Below, one piece after another: positions 1-8,548 of a stretch of 64,000 nt of DNA. The stretch is from an uncultured Pelagibacteraceae bacterium (lineage in GTDB: Bacteria > Pseudomonadota > Alphaproteobacteria > Pelagibacterales > Pelagibacteraceae): the NCBI GenBank assembly GCA_902573465.1, contig CACGJX010000005.1:1-64000 (forward strand). The letters are read 5' to 3'. The notes beneath the pieces were generated by a model. It saw only the letters and a list, made by a program, of their open reading frames with translations. It was not told the DNA's origin and searched no databases. A program made the translations under genes and the position numbers. Numbering within the stretch: the stretch's first letter is position 1; each line of letters begins with the position of its first letter.

Positions 1-1173
1 GTCTCTAGTCACAGGTGTTGAACTATAATTTTTAGAAAGTTGAAATTGATATACAACTTGATCTCCCCACTTGAATGCCATTTCACAACCAGCAAGATAA
101 AACTCCCACATTCTAAAAAATTTTTCATCAAACATTTGGATAATTTTATCTTTATTTTTTAAGCAATTCTCTTTCCAATGTCTCAACGTGTGTGCGTAAT
201 GAAGCCTTAAAACCTCAATATCTGTTACTATTAAGCCAGCTTTTTCAATAGGGTTGGTTACTTCACTTAAACTTGGAGTATAACCACCAGGAAAAATATA
301 TTTAGTAATCCATGGATGAGGATCTCTTGGAGGATTTACAGATCCAATGGTGTGTATCAGTGAAACCCCATCCTCTTTCAACATTTTTTCGATTTGTTTA
401 AAAAATTTTTTATAAAATTTCCTTCCAACATGTTCAAACATCCCAACACTTACAATTCTATCAAATTTTTCATTTAACTCTCTGTAATCCATTAGTTTAA
501 ACTTTACTTGGTTTTCTAAATTCAATTCTTTAGCTTTTTGGGTACAATAATTAAGTTGGTTCTCTGATAAAGTAATACCCGTTACTTCACATTGAGCACT
601 TTTGGCTATATCGATGGCAAGTGAACCCCAGCCACATCCAATATCTAAAACTTTTTGATTGGGTTTTATATTTAATTTTTTAATTATGTGTTGAATTTTA
701 TTATTTTGAGCTGTTTCTAAACTGTCATTCTCGTTTTTGAAATATGCACAAGAATATTGTCTCTTTGGATCTAAAAATAAGTCATACAAGTCGTCCTTAA
801 TATCATAATGGTGAGATACATTCATTTTGGATTTTTTAATAAAATTAAAGTTAGTTAAATATCTATATGATCCCCTTAATCTATTAATTAAATAACTGAA
901 AAAGTTTAATTCTCCTCTTCCAAAATTCATTAAGGCAAGATCTAAAAAATCTGTAAGTGTGCCGTTTTCAATTACAATTTCACCGTTAGTATATGCTTCA
1001 CCAAAATATAAATCAGGATGAAATAACAATTTATAATGAAGATTTTTATTTAAAATCTTTAATTTAATAGGGTTATTGTCTGGTTGTCCTATAATATAAT
1101 CTTTTGAATTAGCATCAGTTAATACAAAACCACCTTTTTTAAAAACTTTGTTAAGAAATCTTGCTAATTGCAT
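1..1173 (-). CDS. cfa: Cyclopropane-fatty-acyl-phospholipid synthase (3' end cut by window edge)
   Basis: SAM-dependent enzyme that methylenates cis double bonds in membrane phospholipid acyl chains. I translated it by hand from the ATG at 1173. 391 codons stay open to base 1 with no stop, so the C-terminus lies outside the window. The class I methyltransferase glycine motif VLDIGCGWGSLA is near residue 175, followed by VGMFEHVG and FPGGYTPSL, which are typical of CFA synthases. The N-terminal region resembles the family's lipid-binding domain. The start lies one base after the stop of the DapA-like gene upstream on the same strand, so the two are probably co-transcribed. The visible length already matches the usual 380-420 residues, so little is missing. 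The family is secure; the exact product lipid is inferred. Confidence 0.9.
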   Translation of the reverse strand, partial: MQLARFLNKVFKKGGFVLTDANSKDYIIGQPDNNPIKLKILNKNLHYKLLFHPDLYFGEAYTNGEIVIENGTLTDFLDLALMNFGRGELNFFSYLINRLRGSYRYLTNFNFIKKSKMNVSHHYDIKDDLYDLFLDPKRQYSCAYFKNENDSLETAQNNKIQHIIKKLNIKPNQKVLDIGCGWGSLAIDIAKSAQCEVTGITLSENQLNYCTQKAKELNLENQVKFKLMDYRELNEKFDRIVSVGMFEHVGRKFYKKFFKQIEKMLKEDGVSLIHTIGSVNPPRDPHPWITKYIFPGGYTPSLSEVTNPIEKAGLIVTDIEVLRLHYAHTLRHWKENCLKNKDKIIQMFDEKFFRMWEFYLAGCEMAFKWGDQVVYQFQLSKNYSSTPVTRD

Positions 1174-1174
1174 T

Positions 1175-2059
1175 TTATGCTGCCAGGGTTGGTTTGTTAT
1201 AAAATTTTAAATCTTTTAATCTATTCATTAATTCCTCTTCATCATTTTGATTTAAAAGACTTAGTGGTGGTAAAATATTTTTGTACATATTGTCGTTTTG
1301 TGCACAGAAAGTATGTAAACCAGAAATTAGATTATATTTATCAAAGGTGCTTCTCACATCGCATAACTTATCATTATATAATTGTTTTTTTCCTGCAAAA
1401 AAATCATCATAAACTTGCCTAGATAATTCTGCTGTAACGTTGCATGTTGCAGTTATTATACCAGAACATCCTAATTCCAATCCTTTTAACAATTTAATTT
1501 CTGAACCAGGTAAAATTGAAAAATCTTTAAGTTTTATATTTTCGTATAAATTGTAAGAGCTATCTTTTACCCCAACTATTTGTTTTGGAAATTTATTAAC
1601 AAGTGTCTCTACACACTTCAAACTAAATTTATAACCGCTAAGTTTTTCAAAATTATAAAGAATAATTTTACAATCTGGCACCGAATTAATTATTCTAGAA
1701 TAAAAATCCAAAACCTCTGTATCACCATAACTATAATAAGCGGGAGGCATAATTAAAAATTTATTTAGATTCAATGAAATTGCTATCCTCATAAAATTTA
1801 TTGTTTCACCTAAAGAGTTCAGACCTGTGCCAATTATATGTTTATCTTGATATTTGCTTTTTGAGAGATTGTTAAGTAAGTCAATTTTTTCTGAAATAGG
1901 TATTAATTGAGACTGACCTGTGCTGCCAAAGATTACCGTGCCATGACAACCTTGATCGATAAGCTTCTCAGCATGCATTATTGTTTTTTCAACATTCAGG
2001 CTTAAATCATTGTTAAGCACTGACATTGAAGCAGCAAAAATTCCACTTATTTTTGTCAT
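1175..2059 (-). CDS. DapA / N-acetylneuraminate lyase family aldolase
   Basis: A 294-residue TIM-barrel class I aldolase. The pyruvate carboxylate-binding loop GSTGQS is at 45-50, the catalytic tyrosine is probably Y135 (ILYNFE), and the Schiff-base lysine is K165 in VGVKDSS. The family includes dihydrodipicolinate synthase (lysine and peptidoglycan precursor synthesis), sialic acid lyases and sugar-acid aldolases. I cannot assign the substrate: the loop reads GSTGQS instead of the GTTGE of classical DapA, and no other lysine gene is nearby. It is the first gene of a probable two-gene unit with cfa, one base apart. It is divergent from the glycosyltransferase at 2108 across 48 bases. A paralogue of DapA with another keto-acid substrate is as likely as DapA itself. 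Confidence 0.8.
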   Translation of the reverse strand: MTKISGIFAASMSVLNNDLSLNVEKTIMHAEKLIDQGCHGTVIFGSTGQSQLIPISEKIDLLNNLSKSKYQDKHIIGTGLNSLGETINFMRIAISLNLNKFLIMPPAYYSYGDTEVLDFYSRIINSVPDCKIILYNFEKLSGYKFSLKCVETLVNKFPKQIVGVKDSSYNLYENIKLKDFSILPGSEIKLLKGLELGCSGIITATCNVTAELSRQVYDDFFAGKKQLYNDKLCDVRSTFDKYNLISGLHTFCAQNDNMYKNILPPLSLLNQNDEEELMNRLKDLKFYNKPTLAA

Positions 2060-2107
2060 AATAAAAATTTATATAAAAATATACTCAGTAAAGTTTATAA
2101 ATACTAT

Positions 2108-3070
2108 ATGAAAATATTAGCAGTTCAGAGCAGAATGGGTATTGGTGATACCGTAATTTTCTTACCATTTATTAAGGCTTTGTCCAAAAAATTTAATTCA
2201 CCAATTAGTATATTGGTAAAAGAAAACTCTAAAGCCAATCAATATTTACACCAGACAAAATATATTGATAAAATTCTTACCCTAGAAAGAGATAATAAAA
2301 CAAATAATAGACATGGTGGTTTTTTTGGTATTTTTAAATTAGCAAACGATTTAAAAAAATATAAATTTGATAAAATTTTTATTTTTAATTCATCTCTAAG
2401 ATTTAACTTAGTTTCTAAGATATCTGGTATTCCACAAATTTACCAATATCCATTGTTCGCAAAAAACAAACAACATATAGTTGAGGCTCCTAAAAAATTT
2501 TTAAAAAAAAATTTAGATTTAGATATTAATGAGGATCCTGAAGTACAAATTGATAATGATTCAATTTCTAAAGCAGCACAAAAATTTCAAATAGATAAAA
2601 ATACTACAAATATTCTGTTAGGCATAGGTGGTTCTGGACCTACAAAAAGAATTCCTGCAAAAACTTTCTTAAGCGTAATTGATAAGATTTCAAATATGAA
2701 AAATTGCAGATTTTTTCTTGCAACAGGTAGGACAAATGAAGAACAGGAAGTATTAAACGAAATTTTGCAATCTAAATTTAAAAATTTTTGTACTCGTTTA
2801 GATAATTTAACCATTAAAGAAATTTTACCCTTAATCAAGAATTGTAATGTATCCATTTGTAATGATTCGAGCTTTAGTCATTTGTCCTCAGCTTTAGGTA
2901 TCAAAACGATTACTTTAATGGCTGATACTCCATTAATTTATGGAAATTATAGCTCAAAAATGTTTCCGGTAATTCCAGATGGAGAAAACACAGTCACACA
3001 TAATACTTTAGGTAAAGATAAAATTGATCCGCAAAAAATTTTTGGGAGATTTTTAGAAATTATTGCTTAA
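2108..3070 (+). CDS. Glycosyltransferase family 9 (heptosyltransferase-like)
   Basis: A 320-residue GT-B fold protein of the lipopolysaccharide heptosyltransferase family. The N-terminal part opens with RMGIGDTVIFLPFIKAL, a typical acceptor-domain start. The C-terminal nucleotide-sugar domain carries GIGGSGPTKRIP and the CNDSSFSHLSSALGIKT segment that corresponds to the donor-binding motif of the family. It probably adds a sugar to the lipid A core or another envelope glycan on the cytoplasmic side; acceptor and donor are unknown. The gene stands alone on the plus strand. Its stop codon and that of the convergent J-protein gene share the palindrome TTAA at 3067-3070. Confidence 0.8.
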   Translation: MKILAVQSRMGIGDTVIFLPFIKALSKKFNSPISILVKENSKANQYLHQTKYIDKILTLERDNKTNNRHGGFFGIFKLANDLKKYKFDKIFIFNSSLRFNLVSKISGIPQIYQYPLFAKNKQHIVEAPKKFLKKNLDLDINEDPEVQIDNDSISKAAQKFQIDKNTTNILLGIGGSGPTKRIPAKTFLSVIDKISNMKNCRFFLATGRTNEEQEVLNEILQSKFKNFCTRLDNLTIKEILPLIKNCNVSICNDSSFSHLSSALGIKTITLMADTPLIYGNYSSKMFPVIPDGENTVTHNTLGKDKIDPQKIFGRFLEIIA

Positions 3071-3570
3071 GAAATATCGTTTAGCACAATATCTTTAGCC
3101 TCATTAACAATTGAGGATAATCTTGAGGTTTCAGGAGAAATATCAGGATGAATTTTTTTTTGAATTTTTATATATGCTTTATTAACATCCTCTTTGGTAA
3201 CTTTTTTATTCATATCTAAATTTAAAATTTTGTAGGCCTCTGAAACTGATATAGACGAAACGTTATTGGTACCTGCTTGGTTAAAAGAAAAGCGACCAGA
3301 TCTTCTTAATGTTTGAATAAGTCTAAAAAGAGAAATTAATTGGAAAATAGATAAACCTTTTAATTTTAATAAAGCTAAACTTGCCAAAGTAAGAGGTAAG
3401 GTTAATAAAAATTTTCCACCAATAGCAAACAAGACTGCTAAAACAATTAATCCTAATATAATTAAAAATCTTAGGCCTTTTGAAATTTTCCTAGATGAAA
3501 TGTTGGTTATTAAACGTAGTAGAAAATAAAAAATGGTTAATATAACCACTGTATAAATTATGATATTCAT
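3067..3570 (-). CDS. Membrane-anchored J-domain protein
   Basis: About 167 residues with two hydrophobic stretches in the N-terminal half and a J-domain at the C-terminus, which contains the diagnostic HPD tripeptide in KKIHPDISPE. The order (membrane segment, linker, C-terminal J-domain) resembles TIM14/Pam18-like and other alphaproteobacterial J-proteins that recruit DnaK to the membrane; that role is inferred from the family. I chose the ATG at 3570 (MNIII). An upstream in-frame GTG at 3597 would add nine residues but would overlap the start of the divergent oligopeptidase gene at 3585, so it is less likely. It converges on the GT9 gene with a 4-base overlap at TTAA. Confidence 0.75.
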   Translation of the reverse strand: MNIIIYTVVILTIFYFLLRLITNISSRKISKGLRFLIILGLIVLAVLFAIGGKFLLTLPLTLASLALLKLKGLSIFQLISLFRLIQTLRRSGRFSFNQAGTNNVSSISVSEAYKILNLDMNKKVTKEDVNKAYIKIQKKIHPDISPETSRLSSIVNEAKDIVLNDIS

Positions 3571-3584
3571 ATATTTTTGATTTA

Positions 3585-5666
3585 ATGAAAATACCACAAC
3601 TTAAAAAAAAACCAGAGCTTAAATCTTGTCACAATACCACGTGGGAAGATAATTATAGTTGGATCCATCAGGATAATATTCTTGAGGTTTTAAAAGATAG
3701 CTCCAAGCTACTTCCAGATGTTAGGAAATATCTTGAAGAAGAAAATAATTTTACAGAACATAATTTAAAAGACACAAAAAAATATCAGAAAATCTTATTT
3801 GATGAAATTAAAGGTAGAATAAAGTTAGATGATGAATCATTAAAGTTTAAAGACAAAGAATATGAATATTGGACTAAAACAACTGCAGTAGGAAATTATT
3901 CGATAAAACTAAGAAAGAAAATTGGGAGTGATACAGTTGAAGAATTTTGGAACGGTGATGAAGAAAAAGAGAAATTAAAAACTGAATATTTCGGTGTAGG
4001 TGATTTAGAGGTAAGTTATAATGACAAACTTTTAGGTTATTCTTTAGATTTAAAAGGATCTGAATATTATACAATTTACATAAGAAATATTAGCTCGGGA
4101 AAATTAGTCACTGAGAAAATAGAGGAAACTAGTGGAAGTATTACTTTTAGTTTGGACGACCAGTATTTTTTTTATTCAAAGCTTGATGAATTTCACAGAC
4201 CAAGAAAAATATTTAGACACAAAATTGGATCATCGGTCAAAGATGATGAGCTTATTTTTGAAGAGAAGAGTGAAGCATTTACTGTGGGCATAAGTTTGAG
4301 TTCAGATGAAAAATATTTTTTTATAACAACATCAGATCATAATACTTCCGAACAATATTACTTTGAGGTAACAGAAAAAAATCCAAAGCCAAAATTAATT
4401 ATAAAAAGAAATAAGGGTGTAATTTATTCAGTCAATTCTTGGGGTGGGTATTTTTATTGTCATACTAATAATGGTGCAGAAGATTTCAAAATCGAAAGAT
4501 GTGATGATTTATCAAATCAAAAGTGGGAAATTTATATAGCTGCTAAAGAAGAGGTTTTAATTGGAGGATTAATATTTTTAAATGATTGGATTATCAGAGG
4601 GGAAAAGTCAAACGCATTGGGGAAATTATTTGTAAGAAATAAACAAACAGGAATTGAGGAAGAATTAAAATTTACTGACGAATCTGTGATTGTGCCCGGT
4701 GTTTCATTGATACAAAGAAATAAAAATACTGACTTAGTTTACTTGTCATATTCATCCCCAAAAACACCGGGTAAAACTTATTTATACAATTTAAAAACAA
4801 AAGAAAAAAAATTAGTAAAAGAACAAGAAATCCCATCTGGTCATAATCCAGATGACTATATAGTCGAAAGACTAGAATGCCCTTCTCATGATGGAAGATT
4901 AGTTCCACTTACAATTACCAGGCACAAAAAAACAAAAATTGATGGGTCAGCAAATTTACTTTTATATGGCTATGGGTCATATGGAAGTTCAATGACTCCA
5001 GATTTTTCCTCAACTAGATTGAGTTTAATTGACAGAGATATTATTTGGGTAACTGCACATATTAGAGGGGGAATGGAAAAAGGAATGAAATGGTGGAAAG
5101 AAGGAAAACTTCTTAATAAAAAAAATACATTCGAAGATTATATACACGTAGCAAAGTTTTTGATTGAAAAAGGATATTCATCGAAAGGAAAAATTATTGG
5201 TATGGGTGGATCGGCTGGTGGTTTATTAATGGGAGCAGTAGTTAATCAATCCCCGGAATTATTTCTTGGAATTGTTATGGCTGTTCCATTCGTTGACTCT
5301 TTAACAACTAACTTGGATCATTCTTTGCCTCTTACTGTTGGAGAATTTGATGAATTCGGAAATGCAAAAGATAAAAAAGACCATTTTGATTATATTTATT
5401 CTTATGCTCCATATAACAACATTAAAAAAATGGATTATCCTCACATATTAATTACAACAAGTTTAAGTGATAATAGAGTATTATTTGATGAACCAGCAAA
5501 ATTTACAGCCAAACTTAGAGATTTAAAAACAGATAATAATTTGCTGTTATTGAAAACTGAAATGAATGCGGGCCACGGCGGTAAGTCAGGTAGAGATGGT
5601 GCTATTGAGGAGATAGCTTTTGACTATGCATTTATATTAAAGATCTCAGAAAAAATTAAAATTTAA
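3585..5666 (+). CDS. ptrB: Oligopeptidase B (prolyl oligopeptidase family, S9A)
   Basis: A 693-residue serine peptidase that cleaves short peptides, in this subfamily usually after basic residues. The first ~400 residues form the beta-propeller that admits only small peptides. The C-terminal alpha/beta hydrolase domain carries the catalytic triad: Ser543 in GGSAGG, Asp629 in SLSDNRV and His664 in AGHGGKSG. Length matches E. coli PtrB (about 690). There is no signal peptide, so it is cytosolic. It sits between a J-domain protein and the small heat-shock gene, a local cluster of protein-quality genes. The heat-shock promoter of hsp20 begins only four bases after its stop. Confidence 0.92.
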   Translation: MKIPQLKKKPELKSCHNTTWEDNYSWIHQDNILEVLKDSSKLLPDVRKYLEEENNFTEHNLKDTKKYQKILFDEIKGRIKLDDESLKFKDKEYEYWTKTTAVGNYSIKLRKKIGSDTVEEFWNGDEEKEKLKTEYFGVGDLEVSYNDKLLGYSLDLKGSEYYTIYIRNISSGKLVTEKIEETSGSITFSLDDQYFFYSKLDEFHRPRKIFRHKIGSSVKDDELIFEEKSEAFTVGISLSSDEKYFFITTSDHNTSEQYYFEVTEKNPKPKLIIKRNKGVIYSVNSWGGYFYCHTNNGAEDFKIERCDDLSNQKWEIYIAAKEEVLIGGLIFLNDWIIRGEKSNALGKLFVRNKQTGIEEELKFTDESVIVPGVSLIQRNKNTDLVYLSYSSPKTPGKTYLYNLKTKEKKLVKEQEIPSGHNPDDYIVERLECPSHDGRLVPLTITRHKKTKIDGSANLLLYGYGSYGSSMTPDFSSTRLSLIDRDIIWVTAHIRGGMEKGMKWWKEGKLLNKKNTFEDYIHVAKFLIEKGYSSKGKIIGMGGSAGGLLMGAVVNQSPELFLGIVMAVPFVDSLTTNLDHSLPLTVGEFDEFGNAKDKKDHFDYIYSYAPYNNIKKMDYPHILITTSLSDNRVLFDEPAKFTAKLRDLKTDNNLLLLKTEMNAGHGGKSGRDGAIEEIAFDYAFILKISEKIKI

Positions 5667-5669
5667 TAT

Positions 5670-5697
5670 CTTGAAAAAAACAAAATAGCTCCCATAT
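5670..5697 (+). promoter_or_regulatory. Sigma-32 (RpoH) type heat-shock promoter of hsp20
   Basis: CTTGAAA at 5670-5676 is followed, after 13 bases, by TCCCATAT at 5690-5697. This is close to the RpoH consensus CTTGAAA, 11-15 bases, CCCCAT-T. It starts directly after the ptrB stop codon and leads into the small heat-shock gene. The predicted start of transcription, about six bases after the -10 element, falls at about 5703, exactly where the leader hairpin begins. Seen by eye, not scored. Confidence 0.75.
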
Positions 5698-5702
5698 AAA
5701 TC

Positions 5703-5757
5703 TTGTTGGTCGCCTAATGGGGCTAACAATAAATAAACTTGCTTAACAAAGGAGGAT
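5703..5757 (+). promoter_or_regulatory. ROSE-like RNA thermometer in the hsp20 leader
   Basis: Two stem-loops fill the leader. Stem I pairs 5703-5714 with 5719-5729 around a UAAU loop: 11 pairs including two G-U pairs and one bulged G. Stem II pairs CUUGCUU (5738-5744) with AAGGAGG (5749-5755) around a four-base loop, with a G-G opposition at 5741/5752. It buries the Shine-Dalgarno sequence five bases before the ATG at 5761. A UUGCU anti-Shine-Dalgarno facing AGGA with a G-G mismatch is the hallmark of ROSE elements, which melt on heating and control Hsp20 genes in Alphaproteobacteria. The structure was drawn by hand; thermal behaviour is inferred. Confidence 0.72.
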
Positions 5758-5760
5758 ATT

Positions 5761-6207
5761 ATGACAAGTAAGGATTTATCTATATTTAACTCACTAAGAC
5801 CTTTTTCAATTGGTTTTGACGATATGTTTGACCAATTCGAAAATATGCTTGGTAATGGTTCTTTGACTATGCAGTCAAACTACCCACCTTATAACATCAG
5901 AAAAACTGGTAAGGATAATTATGCAATCGAGGTTGCTTTAGCTGGTTTTAATAAAAACGATGTTGAAGTTGAGTTTGAAGATAATTTATTAACTGTAAGA
6001 ACTAAACAAGTTAATAAATCTGAAAATAATAATGCTGATGGAGAAATAATTCACAAAGGTATTTCTCAAAGACAATTTGCCAGATCATTTACTATAGCTG
6101 ATGATGTAAAAGTTAATGGTGCTGAGTTAAAAGATGGTCTTTTAACAATATCTTGTGAAAGAATTGTTCCAGAGCATAAAAAAAGAAAACTTATAGAAAT
6201 TAAATAA
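5761..6207 (+). CDS. Small heat-shock protein, Hsp20/IbpA family
   Basis: A 148-residue ATP-independent holdase chaperone that binds unfolding proteins and hands them to DnaK/ClpB. The alpha-crystallin domain spans roughly residues 38-130 (PPYNIRKTGKDNYAIEVALAG ... RSFTIADDVKVNGAELKDGLL), and the C-terminal tail is KKRKLIEIK. The start is fixed by the strong AAAGGAGG Shine-Dalgarno. Regulation appears two-layered: an RpoH-type promoter at 5670 and a ROSE-like thermometer over the ribosome-binding site. An inverted repeat at 6220-6240 closes the unit. Similar in length to E. coli IbpA (137) and alphaproteobacterial HspA (about 150). Confidence 0.95.
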   Translation: MTSKDLSIFNSLRPFSIGFDDMFDQFENMLGNGSLTMQSNYPPYNIRKTGKDNYAIEVALAGFNKNDVEVEFEDNLLTVRTKQVNKSENNNADGEIIHKGISQRQFARSFTIADDVKVNGAELKDGLLTISCERIVPEHKKRKLIEIK

Positions 6208-6219
6208 GTATACCTTACT

Positions 6220-6240
6220 TGCGGAGATAATATCTCCGCA
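6220..6240. terminator. Hairpin between convergent hsp20 and lipoprotein genes
   Basis: A perfect 9-bp inverted repeat, TGCGGAGAT / ATCTCCGCA, with a three-base loop. It is the most GC-rich short stretch nearby and lies in the 38-base gap between two convergent genes. TACC/GGTA at 6211-6214 and 6241-6244 could extend pairing. There is no clear T-run on either side, so whether it terminates transcription or protects 3' ends is inferred. Confidence 0.6.
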
Positions 6241-6245
6241 GGTAA

Positions 6246-6551
6246 TCAAAAGCAACCGTTAGAAACAAATCCAATAACAATAGATTTTGTATTTACCTCA
6301 AATCTTCTTTCACAAGGAATTCCATATTTTTTGGTGTTATAAACTAAAACTAAATTTCCTTTTTCATTTTTAAAGTCTTCATCTGGGCTGCCCAAACTAA
6401 TTTTTAAATCTTGAGAAGATTTGCCTATGAATGTGCTCAATTTTTTATTTTCTTTTTCTACGATTGCATCCGTTTTTTGTTTTATAGTCTGACAACCTGT
6501 CAATAGAACGAGCACGATAAAATTTATTAAGAAAAAGTTTAAATTTTTCAT
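6246..6551 (-). CDS. Small predicted lipoprotein, function unknown
   Basis: A 101-residue protein with a signal peptide (MKNLNFFLINFIVLVLL) and a lipobox ending TGC, so Cys20 should become the lipidated N-terminus. The mature part is charged at first, then carries LGSPDEDFKNEKGNLVLVYNTK and a C-terminal CERRFEV ... GFVSNGCF, with two cysteines that could form a disulfide in the periplasm. The pattern of a short beta-rich repeat after a lipobox is reminiscent of SmpA/OmlA-type lipoproteins, but I cannot assign it. It is monocistronic, convergent with hsp20 and divergent from the purine permease. Confidence 0.75.
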   Translation of the reverse strand: MKNLNFFLINFIVLVLLTGCQTIKQKTDAIVEKENKKLSTFIGKSSQDLKISLGSPDEDFKNEKGNLVLVYNTKKYGIPCERRFEVNTKSIVIGFVSNGCF

Positions 6552-6676
6552 TATTTAATTTTACAAGCAAATTATGGCATAAATATAAACTTCTGAGTTG
6601 AAAATTGTTAATAAAAACCAGTTTTGAAGAGTATTAATTTGAAGAATCAAATATTTATCAGAGATTAGGAGGATAA

Positions 6677-7987
6677 ATGCTTGATAAATATTTTGATTAT
6701 AAAAAACATAAAACTGACTTTAAAACTGAAGTAATAGCAGGAACAACTACGTTTTTGACTATGGCTTATATCATGTTTTTAAATCCGTTTATATTATCTG
6801 GAGAATTTGCTGGACCTGAAAAAGGATTTTTTGATTTTGGTGCAGTTTATACTGCAACAATTTTAGCGACAGCATTAGCTTGTTTTATTATGGCTTTTTA
6901 CGGAAAAACTTGGCCAATAGGACTTGCCCCGGGTATGGGAATAAATGCTTTCGTTGCATTCGGTGTATGTGCTGGAATGGGATACACACCTCAAGAGGCT
7001 TTAGGAGCTGTATTAGTAGCCGGTGTGTTATTTTTAATTATTTCTTTAACACCAATCAGGGCTTGGTTAATAAATTCAATACCAAAAAGTCTTAAACTTG
7101 GAATAGGTGCTGGGATTGGATTATTCTTAGCAATAATTGGTTTGCAAATTATGGAAGTAGTGGTTGATAACCCTGTCACTCTTGTTCAACTTGGTAACTT
7201 GAGCGATCCTTTAGTTTTATTAGGTTGTGCAACATTTATAGCAATAATTGTTTTAGATAAAATGAATGTAAAAGGTAATATCATAATAGGTATACTAGTA
7301 TTCAGTGTTATAGCTTGGGCTACTGGTCTTGCAAAATTTAATGGTATTGCAAGTGCACCACCATCTATGACATATCTTTTTGACTTTGATTTATCGGCTG
7401 CAATGACAGCAGGTATGTCTACAGTAATTTTTACTCTACTGTTTATCGATTTCTTTGATACTGCAGGAACTTTAACTTCAGTAGCAAATGTAGCCGGTAA
7501 AGTAGGCAAAGACGGTAAAGTTCAGGATATAAATAAAGCTATGTTATCTGACAGTGTTAGTACTGTTGCAGGAGCAGTTATGGGAACAACAACTGTAACT
7601 AGCTACGTGGAGTCTGGCGCTGGTGTTAAAGCTGGTGGAAAAACTGGAATGACTTCATTAGTAATCGGTATACTATTTTTAGCTTGTATATTTTTTGCCC
7701 CATTAGCAACAAGCTTACCAAAACAAATTGATGGTGCAGCTCTACTTTTTGTTTCTGTTCTTTTTATAAGAAATATTACCGATATAGAGTGGAATGACGT
7801 ATCTGAGTCTGCCCCAGCAATACTTGCAATGATTTCAATGCCGCTAACTTATAGTATAAGTAATGGTATTGCTCTAGCATTTGTATCTTATGCCCTTATA
7901 AAAATATTCACTGGTAAATTTTCAACTACTTCGCCAGCAATATGGGTAATTGCAATACTAAGTGTTGTAAGCTTCGCAGTCGCTTAA
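6677..7987 (+). CDS. NCS2/AzgA-like purine permease
   Basis: A 436-residue inner-membrane transporter with about 12 hydrophobic segments, probably a proton symporter for adenine, guanine or hypoxanthine. Family signatures are GTTTFLTMAYIMFLNP near the N-terminus, APGMGINAFVAF, FIDFFDTAGTLTSVA and TTTVTSYVESGAG, which form the substrate site in the AzgA branch. The start has a good AGGAGG ribosome-binding site seven bases upstream. It converges on a purine phosphoribosyltransferase gene across a shared hairpin terminator, so uptake and salvage of purine bases are likely linked. The substrate among purines cannot be fixed from sequence alone. Confidence 0.9.
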   Translation: MLDKYFDYKKHKTDFKTEVIAGTTTFLTMAYIMFLNPFILSGEFAGPEKGFFDFGAVYTATILATALACFIMAFYGKTWPIGLAPGMGINAFVAFGVCAGMGYTPQEALGAVLVAGVLFLIISLTPIRAWLINSIPKSLKLGIGAGIGLFLAIIGLQIMEVVVDNPVTLVQLGNLSDPLVLLGCATFIAIIVLDKMNVKGNIIIGILVFSVIAWATGLAKFNGIASAPPSMTYLFDFDLSAAMTAGMSTVIFTLLFIDFFDTAGTLTSVANVAGKVGKDGKVQDINKAMLSDSVSTVAGAVMGTTTVTSYVESGAGVKAGGKTGMTSLVIGILFLACIFFAPLATSLPKQIDGAALLFVSVLFIRNITDIEWNDVSESAPAILAMISMPLTYSISNGIALAFVSYALIKIFTGKFSTTSPAIWVIAILSVVSFAVA

Positions 7988-7994
7988 AATTTAT

Positions 7995-8021
7995 ATAGGG
8001 CTAGATTTTATCTAGCCCTAT
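7995..8021. terminator. Bidirectional terminator between permease and phosphoribosyltransferase genes
   Basis: TAGGGCTAGA at 7996-8005 pairs perfectly with TCTAGCCCTA at 8011-8020 around a five-base loop; flanking A7995 and T8021 add one more pair. It fills the 33-base gap between two convergent genes and touches the stop codon of the minus-strand gene. The stem is GC-rich against an AT-rich background, and U/A-rich sequence follows on both sides, which suits use in both directions. Confidence 0.75.
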
Positions 8022-8539
8022 TAATTTCTCTCAATTAATTCTTCAATAGATAATTCTTCATAATGCTCTGTTGGCTGAACAATCCATGGATCTGAGTCCA
8101 ATCTTATAGGACAAAAATCTGGCTCAAATTTAGATGATTTTTTTTTCCATAAGCAAGCTGTTTTTACTTCTTTAATATAATCTTTTGTTGGACCATAATT
8201 TTTTAACCACTCAATACTTTTGTTTAACGTTAATCCAGTATCAGATAAATCATCAATTAATAAAACTTTATTGAAATCTTTTTTGTCTGCTAAAGAACTT
8301 ATCTCCCTTGCAAACATCAGTTGACCCTGCTGATCTTCCAGACCTTTTCCTGAATAACTTTGAATGACTATGTAAGCTATTGGTAATTTTAGGATTCTTG
8401 ATAAGATATCAATTATAGGAGCTGCACCCCTCATGATCCCGATTAAAACAGTTGGCTCGTAGTTTTTGTGAACTTCAACTGCTAATTTCTCAATAATCTT
8501 TTTGTATTCTTCCCAGCCTACTATCATTTTTTTTGACAT
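8021..8539 (-). CDS. Purine phosphoribosyltransferase (Gpt/Hpt-like)
   Basis: A 172-residue type I phosphoribosyltransferase that would join a purine base to PRPP to give the nucleotide. The PRPP-binding signature VLLIDDLSDTGLTL is in the middle of the protein, and an earlier VLIGIMRGAAPIIDIL segment forms the PPi loop region. The tail (TEHYEELSIEELIERN) is typical of xanthine/guanine phosphoribosyltransferase relatives. It lies downstream of the large sugar enzyme gene on the same strand (9-base gap) and faces the purine permease. Guanine, xanthine or hypoxanthine as substrate is undecided. Confidence 0.85.
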   Translation of the reverse strand: MSKKMIVGWEEYKKIIEKLAVEVHKNYEPTVLIGIMRGAAPIIDILSRILKLPIAYIVIQSYSGKGLEDQQGQLMFAREISSLADKKDFNKVLLIDDLSDTGLTLNKSIEWLKNYGPTKDYIKEVKTACLWKKKSSKFEPDFCPIRLDSDPWIVQPTEHYEELSIEELIERN

Positions 8540-8548
8540 TATTTAAAT

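Noticed and set aside
1175..1422. An 84-codon plus-strand frame inside the aldolase gene
   Set aside because: It is antisense to a well-supported conserved gene and shows no recognisable domain or ribosome-binding site.
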